Made by a program: the position numbers and the translations under genes
Notes under the pieces: model-generated
Seen by the model: only the letters and a program-made list of their open reading frames with translations
What the model was told of the DNA's origin: nothing
Databases searched by the model: none
Shown here: piece by piece, positions 33,675-39,355 of the stretch
Layout: every line of letters starts with the position of its first letter
Numbering within the stretch: position 1 is the first letter of the stretch
Assembly: GCF_000153185.1 (NCBI RefSeq)
Contig: NZ_CH724153.1
Span: 344,628-383,982 of the forward strand
DNA length: 39,355 nt
Direction: 5' to 3'
Source of the DNA: Reinekea blandensis MED297
GTDB lineage: Bacteria; Pseudomonadota; Gammaproteobacteria; Pseudomonadales; Natronospirillaceae

Positions 33675-36320
33675 ATGGGTGAAATAGCCAAAGAAATTCT
33701 TCACGTCAATATTGAAGAAGAGTTAAAACAGTCGTATCTCGATTACGCGATGAGCGTCATTGTTGGTCGGGCATTACCGGATGTACGTGACGGCCTTAAG
33801 CCTGTTCACCGACGGGTGCTCTTTGCCATGAATGTTCTTGGTAATGACTGGAACAAGGCCTACAAAAAATCGGCCCGTGTTGTCGGTGATGTGATTGGTA
33901 AGTACCACCCCCATGGTGATTCCGCTGTTTACGATACCATTGTGCGAATGGCGCAGGATTTCTCCATGCGTTACACGCTGGTCGACGGTCAGGGGAACTT
34001 CGGTTCCATCGATGGCGACGCGGCGGCGGCCATGCGATACACCGAGATTCGTATGGAGAAGCTGGCGCATTCTCTGCTGGCCGATCTGGAAAAAGAAACC
34101 GTCGATTATGTCGACAACTACGACGGTACTGAGCGCATTCCGGATGTTCTGCCCACCCGGGTTCCGAACCTGCTGGTCAATGGATCCTCCGGTATTGCGG
34201 TTGGTATGGCGACCAATATTCCGCCTCATAATCTGGGCGAAGTGATCGACGGCACGCTGGCGCTGATCGAAAACCCGGATCTGGACGTTGATGGCCTGAT
34301 GGAATATATCCCAGGACCTGACTTCCCGACCGGGGCTTATATCAATGGTCGTAAGGGCATTGTTGAGGCCTATCGCACCGGGCGCGGTCGAATTTACATG
34401 CGTGCCAAAGCGGATGTCGTTGTAGACGAGAAGACCGGTCGCGAAAGCATCATCGTTCATGAGATTCCATACCAGGTGAACAAAGCTCGCCTGATTGAAA
34501 AAATTGCCGAGCTGGTCAAAGAGAAAAAAATCGAAGGCATTTCGGAGCTGCGTGATGAGTCAGACAAAGAAGGCCTGCGTATCGCCATCGATCTTAAGCG
34601 TGGCGAATCCGGCGACGTACTGCTGAACAATCTGTACGCACAGACGCAGCTGGAGACGGTCTTTGGTATTAACGCTGTCGCGCTGGTTGACGGTCAGCCG
34701 AAGGTACTGAATCTGAAAGAAATGCTGGAAGCCTTTATCCGGCATCGCCGTGAAGTGGTGACTCGCCGTACCGTTTTCGATTTACGCAAAGCCCGTCAAC
34801 GTGGCCATATTCTGGAAGGTCTGGCTGTCGCACTAGCCAACATTGACGAAATGATCGAACTGATTCGGTCATCCGCGACCGGCGCAGAAGCAAAAGAACG
34901 CATGCTGGCGCGCAGTTGGGCCTTAGGTGATGTCTCCGCCATGTTGGAGCGCGCGGGTGCCGACGTTTGCCGTCCGGAAGATCTGGAAGAGCAGTTTGGT
35001 GTCCGGGATGAGCGTTATTATCTTTCTCCTGAGCAGGCGCAGCAGATTCTGGACATGCGTCTGCAGAAGCTTACCGGCCTTGAGCACGACAAGCTCATTG
35101 GCGAGTACAAGCAGATTATCGACGATATTGGTGAGTTCCTGCGCATTCTCAACAGCTATGAGCGGTTGATGGAAGTGATCCGCGAAGAGCTGATGGAAGT
35201 GAAAGACGAGTTTGGTGATGCCCGTAAGACAGAAATCATGACCTCGCGTCTGGATCTGTCTATGGAAGATTTGATTACCGAAGAAGATATGGTGGTGACC
35301 ATTTCACATTCCGGTTATGCCAAAACGCAACCGCTTACCGACTATGAGGCGCAGAAACGCGGTGGTAAAGGGCGGTCGGCTTCGGCTCTGAAAGATGATG
35401 ACTTTATTGAGCATCTGTTGGTAGCCAGCTCGCATGATACCATTCTTTGTTTCTCTACTTTCGGCAAAGTCTATTGGCTGCGCGTGTTTGAAATCCCGCA
35501 GGCTTCACGCGCCGCGCGAGGACGTCCGATGGTGAATCTGTTGCCACTGGAAGCGGAAGAGCGCGTGACCGCGATTCTGCCGATCCGGAATTTCGATCCG
35601 GATTATTTTATTTTCATGGCCACCGCCAGCGGAACGGTTAAGAAAACATCGTTGGATGCGTTCTCCCGGCCGCGCAGCAGCGGCTTGATTGCCTTATCGC
35701 TTGACGAAGGCGACCACCTGGTGGGTGTGGCCTGCACTGATGGCGAGCGTGAAGTAATGCTGTTGTCGGACGCCGGTAAAGTGGTGCGTTTCAAAGAAGA
35801 ACACGTGCGACCCATGGGTCGCACGGCTCGGGGTGTTCGGGGTATTTCCCTTGAAGACGGGCAGTCGGTGATCTCCTTGATCGTACCGCAGGAAGAGGGC
35901 TTCGTTCTCACGGCTTCCGAGCGCGGCTATGGCAAACGGACGGTGATGACCGAGTTCCCGACCAAAGGCCGCGGCACTAAAGGTGTGATTGCCATGGTCA
36001 GTAATGACCGTAACGGCAAACTGGTTGGTGCAAAACAGGTCTTCAACGGTGATGAAGTCATGTTGATTTCCGATCAGGGAACGCTCGTCCGAACCCGAGT
36101 GGATGAGATTTCATCGCTGGGTCGAAATACTCAGGGTGTGAAACTGATTCGTGTGGCGGATGATGAGAAACTGGTCAGCATCGAGCGCATTGAAGAGCCG
36201 GAAGACGTGGTTGAACCGCTTGAAGGTGAGGCCAGCGAATCTGACGGTGACGCTCCACAGGACGATGTCATCGATACCAGTGCCGATACGAGCGACACTC
36301 AATCCGACGCGGATGACTGA
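33675..36320 (+). CDS. gyrA: DNA gyrase subunit A
   Basis: 881 aa, near the 875 of E. coli. The catalytic Tyr122 (AMRYTEIRM) and the quinolone-region residues Ser83 and Asp87 ([10 protein letters not shown]) have E. coli numbering and wild-type identity, predicting a quinolone-sensitive form. The GyrA box [10 protein letters not shown] is in the C-terminal wrapping domain, which ends in a long acidic tail (about 40 residues of Asp, Glu, Ser). The ATG at 33675 has AAGGA about 13 nt upstream; a five-codon frame (33665-33682) starts closer to that site and overlaps the gyrA start. It is 14 bp upstream of serC. Confidence 0.98.
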   Translation: MGEIAKEILHVNIEEELKQSYLDYAMSVIVGRALPDVRDGLKPVHRRVLFAMNVLGNDWNKAYKKSARVVGDVIGKYHPHGDSAVYDTIVRMAQDFSMRYTLVDGQGNFGSIDGDAAAAMRYTEIRMEKLAHSLLADLEKETVDYVDNYDGTERIPDVLPTRVPNLLVNGSSGIAVGMATNIPPHNLGEVIDGTLALIENPDLDVDGLMEYIPGPDFPTGAYINGRKGIVEAYRTGRGRIYMRAKADVVVDEKTGRESIIVHEIPYQVNKARLIEKIAELVKEKKIEGISELRDESDKEGLRIAIDLKRGESGDVLLNNLYAQTQLETVFGINAVALVDGQPKVLNLKEMLEAFIRHRREVVTRRTVFDLRKARQRGHILEGLAVALANIDEMIELIRSSATGAEAKERMLARSWALGDVSAMLERAGADVCRPEDLEEQFGVRDERYYLSPEQAQQILDMRLQKLTGLEHDKLIGEYKQIIDDIGEFLRILNSYERLMEVIREELMEVKDEFGDARKTEIMTSRLDLSMEDLITEEDMVVTISHSGYAKTQPLTDYEAQKRGGKGRSASALKDDDFIEHLLVASSHDTILCFSTFGKVYWLRVFEIPQASRAARGRPMVNLLPLEAEERVTAILPIRNFDPDYFIFMATASGTVKKTSLDAFSRPRSSGLIALSLDEGDHLVGVACTDGEREVMLLSDAGKVVRFKEEHVRPMGRTARGVRGISLEDGQSVISLIVPQEEGFVLTASERGYGKRTVMTEFPTKGRGTKGVIAMVSNDRNGKLVGAKQVFNGDEVMLISDQGTLVRTRVDEISSLGRNTQGVKLIRVADDEKLVSIERIEEPEDVVEPLEGEASESDGDAPQDDVIDTSADTSDTQSDADD

Positions 36321-36334
36321 TTAAGGATCTGATC

Positions 36335-37435
36335 ATGGCAAAACCCGGTGCAGAAGCGGTTTATAATTTTTGCTCCGGGCCAGCCATGTTGCCTGCGCCG
36401 GTTCTGGCGCAGGCTCAGCGAGAACTGACCGATTATCAAGGGCATGGGGTCTCGGTCATGGAGCTGTCCCATCGCTCTGAAGAGTTCCTCGCCATTCTCC
36501 ATTCCGCCGAGCATGGTTTGCGCTCGCTCATGCACATCCCGGATCATTACCACGTCTTGTTTACGTCTGGGGGCGCAAGTCCTCAGTTCAGCGCCGTTCC
36601 ACTGAATCTCTTGAGTTCTGGAGGAGCTGCCGGTTTTATTAACACCGGTTATTGGTCACAAAAAGCCATGGCCGAGGCGGCGCGCTTCGGGCGGGTCGTC
36701 GAAGTGGCTTCATCCGCTGATTCCGCGTTCAAAAGTCTTCCGGTTTGGTTATCTGGCTTTCAGACTAATGAGCTTGATTATCTGCATTACACTCCAAATG
36801 AAACCATTGGTGGCGTTGAACTTTTCGAAGTGCCGGAACTGCCGACAGACACGCCATTGGTGGCTGACATGTCCTCCTGTATTTTGTCGCGGCCGTTCGA
36901 TGTCGAGCAGTTTGGTCTGATCTACGCGGGCGCGCAAAAGAACATCGGGCCGGCCGGGCTAGGTGTGGTCATCGTTCGGGAGGACCTGCTTGGTAGCGCG
37001 CAAGCGCAGTGTCCGAGACTGTTGAACTACCAGACATTGGTTGAGGCCCGGTCTATGGCTAATACCCCGCCAACCTTTGCTATTTATCTCGCTGATCTGG
37101 TTTTTCAATGGTGCTCAGCGCAAGGCGGTGTGCCGACATTAGCAAAGCACAATCTGGCTAAGTCGGATATGCTGTACGATGTGATTGATCGGTCCTCAAT
37201 TCTGTTTAACGATATCGAACCCAAAGCCCGATCAAGAATGAATGTGCCGTTTTTCTTTCACGATAAAAACCTCGAATCGAGCTTTCTAGCGGGCGCCCAA
37301 CGTCGCGGACTGCTGAATCTTGCCGGCCATCGCAGTGCCGGCGGTTGTCGTGCAAGTATCTACAACGCCATGCCGCTGGCCGGTGTGCAGGCATTAACCG
37401 ACTACATGATTGAATTTGAGAATACCCATGTCTGA
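36335..37435 (+). CDS. serC: phosphoserine aminotransferase SerC
   Basis: 366 aa PLP enzyme of serine and pyridoxal-phosphate synthesis (3-phosphohydroxypyruvate to phosphoserine). The opening YNFCSGPAMLP and the PLP lysine Lys202 (YAGAQKNIGPAG) are diagnostic; HRSAGGCRASIYNAMP is near the end. The start has AAGGA 8 nt upstream. It overlaps pheA by 8 bp. The gyrA-serC-pheA-hisC order is the same as in Pseudomonas. Confidence 0.97.
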   Translation: MAKPGAEAVYNFCSGPAMLPAPVLAQAQRELTDYQGHGVSVMELSHRSEEFLAILHSAEHGLRSLMHIPDHYHVLFTSGGASPQFSAVPLNLLSSGGAAGFINTGYWSQKAMAEAARFGRVVEVASSADSAFKSLPVWLSGFQTNELDYLHYTPNETIGGVELFEVPELPTDTPLVADMSSCILSRPFDVEQFGLIYAGAQKNIGPAGLGVVIVREDLLGSAQAQCPRLLNYQTLVEARSMANTPPTFAIYLADLVFQWCSAQGGVPTLAKHNLAKSDMLYDVIDRSSILFNDIEPKARSRMNVPFFFHDKNLESSFLAGAQRRGLLNLAGHRSAGGCRASIYNAMPLAGVQALTDYMIEFENTHV

Positions 37436-38546
37436 ATCGAACCAAACCCCATCCAAGGCTGACGAAACTGAACTGCTGCAATTACGCCAGGAAATTGATC
37501 AATTGGATCAGGAAATTCTGAACTTGATTTCCCGTCGTGCGCAATGCGCCCTGCGGGTTGCTGAAGTTAAGATGAAGGCCGATCCCGGGCAGGCTGTTTT
37601 TTATCGACCTGAGCGGGAAGCGCAGGTGTTGAGCCGGGTAATGGAACGCAATCCGGGACCGCTCGGGAATGAAGACATGGCCCGTTTGTTCCGCGAAATC
37701 ATGTCGGCCTGCCTGGCCTTGGAGCGCCCCTTGGAAGTCGCTTATCTGGGGCCTGAAGGGACCTTTACGCAGCAGGCGGCTAAGAAGCATTTCGGCCAAT
37801 GGGTCAAAACCAAGCCGATGCCGGCCATTGATGAAGTGTTTCGGGAAGTCGATGCCGGTGCCGTGCAGTATGGCGTGGTGCCGATTGAGAACTCGACCGA
37901 AGGGGTGGTCAATCACACTCTGGATACCTTTATTACCTCGAATATCAAAATCGTCGGTGAAGTCGAGCTGCGCATTCATCACCATCTGATGGCCGGCCCG
38001 AACACGAATCGCGATAAGATTACCCGTGTCTACAGTCATCAGCAGTCTCTGGCGCAGTGTCGTAAATGGCTGGATGCACACATGCCTCAGGCCGAACGCA
38101 TCGCCGTCAACAGTAACGCTGAAGCCGCGCGCCGTGTGCAGGGTGAATGGAACTCAGCTGCGATTGCCGGGGAAATGGCGTCTGAACTCTATGATCTTGA
38201 GATTATTGAAACGAAGATCGAAGACTCACCTGATAACTCGACCCGGTTCCTGATTATCGGGGCGCAGGAAGTCGATACCTCGGGAGCAGATAAAACCTCT
38301 TTGGTGGTGTCGATGCGCAATGAGCCTGGTGCGCTTTATCATTTGCTGAAACCTTTTAACGATTTTGGTGTCGATATGACCCGATTGGAGTCGCGACCCT
38401 CGCCATCGGGCAACTGGACTTATGTGTTCTTCATCGATTTTGTGGGTCATACCCGGGATGCCAATGTGCAGGAAGCGTTGTCGGCTATCCGCAAAACCGC
38501 GGTTGAAGTAAAGGTTCTGGGTTCCTACCCGAAAGGGGTGCTCTGA
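37428..38546 (+). CDS. pheA: chorismate mutase / prephenate dehydratase (P-protein)
   Basis: 372 aa from the ATG at 37428 (an in-frame TTG at 37410 inside serC is not used). The domains are: AroQ chorismate mutase (about 10-95: LRQEIDQLDQEILNLISRRA), prephenate dehydratase (about 105-280: YLGPEGTFTQQAA, ENSTEGVVNHTLDTF, DNSTRFLII) and an ACT regulatory domain (SLVVSMRNEPGALYHLL and ESRPSPSGNW), which binds phenylalanine for feedback inhibition. It catalyses chorismate to phenylpyruvate. Overlaps serC upstream and hisC downstream. Confidence 0.97.
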   Translation: MSESNQTPSKADETELLQLRQEIDQLDQEILNLISRRAQCALRVAEVKMKADPGQAVFYRPEREAQVLSRVMERNPGPLGNEDMARLFREIMSACLALERPLEVAYLGPEGTFTQQAAKKHFGQWVKTKPMPAIDEVFREVDAGAVQYGVVPIENSTEGVVNHTLDTFITSNIKIVGEVELRIHHHLMAGPNTNRDKITRVYSHQQSLAQCRKWLDAHMPQAERIAVNSNAEAARRVQGEWNSAAIAGEMASELYDLEIIETKIEDSPDNSTRFLIIGAQEVDTSGADKTSLVVSMRNEPGALYHLLKPFNDFGVDMTRLESRPSPSGNWTYVFFIDFVGHTRDANVQEALSAIRKTAVEVKVLGSYPKGVL

Positions 38547-39355
38547 TGGCAGACACTTCTCTGCCTAACAATAAACGACCCGAGCCTAAAGCTTTTTTAC
38601 GAGATCTGCCGAGTTACGCCGTCAGTGAGACTGTCGCGGACATCAAAACGCGATTCGGTCTGAGTGATGTCGTTTACCTGGCCAGTAATGAAAACCCGTT
38701 TGGCTGTTCTTCAACGGTAAAGTCGACCCTGAATCAGGCGCTAGAAAACAGCCATCGCTACCCGGACGGTGCTGGTCGGGAGCTGAAAACAGCACTTGCA
38801 TCAGGACTGGGTTTGCACATGGATCAAGTGCTGCTCGGGAATGGTTCGAATGAAATTCTCGACAGTGTAATCAAAGGTTTTTTGGGAGAGGGCGATGAAA
38901 TGCTGGTCAGCGCCCACTCCTTTGCAATGTATCCGATTATGGCGCAATGGGTCGGTGCGAATGTTCGGCAGATCCCTATGCGTGACTGGTTGATTGATCT
39001 CGACGGCATCTCTGCCGCCGTGAGTGACAATACCCGGGTGATTCTGCTCGCCAATGCCAACAATCCAACGGGTACCATGGTACCGGCTGAACAGCTGGAG
39101 CGATTTCTCTGTGAGGTACCGACAGATGTCCTTGTGCTCATTGACGAAGCCTATATTGAGTTTGCAGAGCCGGCGATGGGCAGTGCGGTGAGTCTTTTGA
39201 GCAAGTACCCCAATCTCGTGGTGTGTCGTACCTTTTCAAAAGCCTATGGACTGGCCGGTTTCAGGATCGGATACGGTCTGGGACACAGCGATGTGATTGA
39301 GGTGCTGGAAAAAATTCAGCAACCTTTTAACGTCAATCTGCTGGCCATGAGAGCG
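38546..39355 (+). CDS. hisC: histidinol-phosphate aminotransferase (partial, 5' part)
   Basis: The first 270 codons of a class II-type PLP aminotransferase, cut by the window end. The start ATG overlaps the pheA stop (TGATG). The features are YLASNENPFGCS, RYPDGAG, GNGSNEILD, NANNPTGT, DEAYIEF and the PLP lysine Lys232 (TFSKAYGLAGFRIGY). HisC-type enzymes at this locus (hisC2 in Pseudomonas) often also act on phenylpyruvate or prephenate-derived aromatic amino acids, which would complete phenylalanine synthesis after PheA (inference from context). Confidence 0.94.
   Translation, partial: MADTSLPNNKRPEPKAFLRDLPSYAVSETVADIKTRFGLSDVVYLASNENPFGCSSTVKSTLNQALENSHRYPDGAGRELKTALASGLGLHMDQVLLGNGSNEILDSVIKGFLGEGDEMLVSAHSFAMYPIMAQWVGANVRQIPMRDWLIDLDGISAAVSDNTRVILLANANNPTGTMVPAEQLERFLCEVPTDVLVLIDEAYIEFAEPAMGSAVSLLSKYPNLVVCRTFSKAYGLAGFRIGYGLGHSDVIEVLEKIQQPFNVNLLAMRA

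Noticed and set aside
33774-34460. Long reverse-strand frame inside gyrA
   Set aside because: It is antisense to the most conserved part of gyrA; it is a shadow of that coding sequence.

Overview
The window looks like chromosome from a marine or halophilic gammaproteobacterium of about 50-55 % GC, most likely Oceanospirillales (Saccharospirillum/Reinekea-like). That placement rests on the gyrA-serC-pheA-hisC and TRZ/ATZ deaminase-ubiG-yciK blocks, which are laid out much as in Pseudomonas, on Pseudomonas-like family members (FadH, GyrA, F7-type chemosensory genes), and on a glucosylglycerate operon of the kind used for osmolytes. The genus is inferred, not shown. No insertion sequence, prophage or CRISPR array was seen.

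Layout. 1-9 kb: the 5' part of rimO (with an apparent frameshift at the window edge), an AraC-type regulator divergent from a FadH-type dienoyl-CoA reductase, two small unknown genes, a gene-poor stretch (5.1-5.6 kb) with a candidate 32-residue membrane protein and a 126-bp inverted-repeat element, a hotdog thioesterase, a GH51 arabinofuranosidase, and a ParD-like antitoxin gene overlapping a second-type methionine aminopeptidase. 9-22.3 kb: a chemosensory island. On the minus strand, a degenerate chemoreceptor-like protein overlaps a di-iron metallo-beta-lactamase-fold protein that resembles the ODP oxygen sensor. On the plus strand there is one long operon: small membrane MCP, STAS, receiver-PP2C-HATPase, CheY, CheA, CheW, a receptor with three near-identical PAS domains, CheR, CheD and CheB. 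From CheY to CheB the order is that of the P. aeruginosa che2 (F7) system, here with a partner-switch pair (STAS plus RsbU/HsbR-like protein) inserted in front. Both divergent operons have candidate sigma-28 promoters with the exact 11-bp spacing.

22.3-24.5 kb: tRNA-Val(GAC) with a strong terminator and a duplicated 3'-end remnant, an orphan BrxR/CapW-like WYL regulator, and a small unknown gene. 24.5-29.2 kb: a tight four-gene operon that reads as a complete glucosylglycerate cycle (glycerate kinase, glucosyl-phosphoglycerate phosphatase, glucosyl-phosphoglycerate synthase, GH13_18 phosphorylase), so one transcript would encode both making and breaking of the osmolyte. 29.2-33.3 kb: minus-strand housekeeping genes (GGDEF cyclase, yciK, ubiG, MTA/SAH deaminase). 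33.4-39.4 kb: gyrA with a long, foldable leader, then serC, pheA and the start of hisC.

Most notable: the chemosensory island appears built around oxygen by two unrelated chemistries, a triple PAS-heme-like receptor and a di-iron ODP-like protein, and it has a built-in STAS/PP2C output that could couple the array to something other than, or besides, the flagellar motor.
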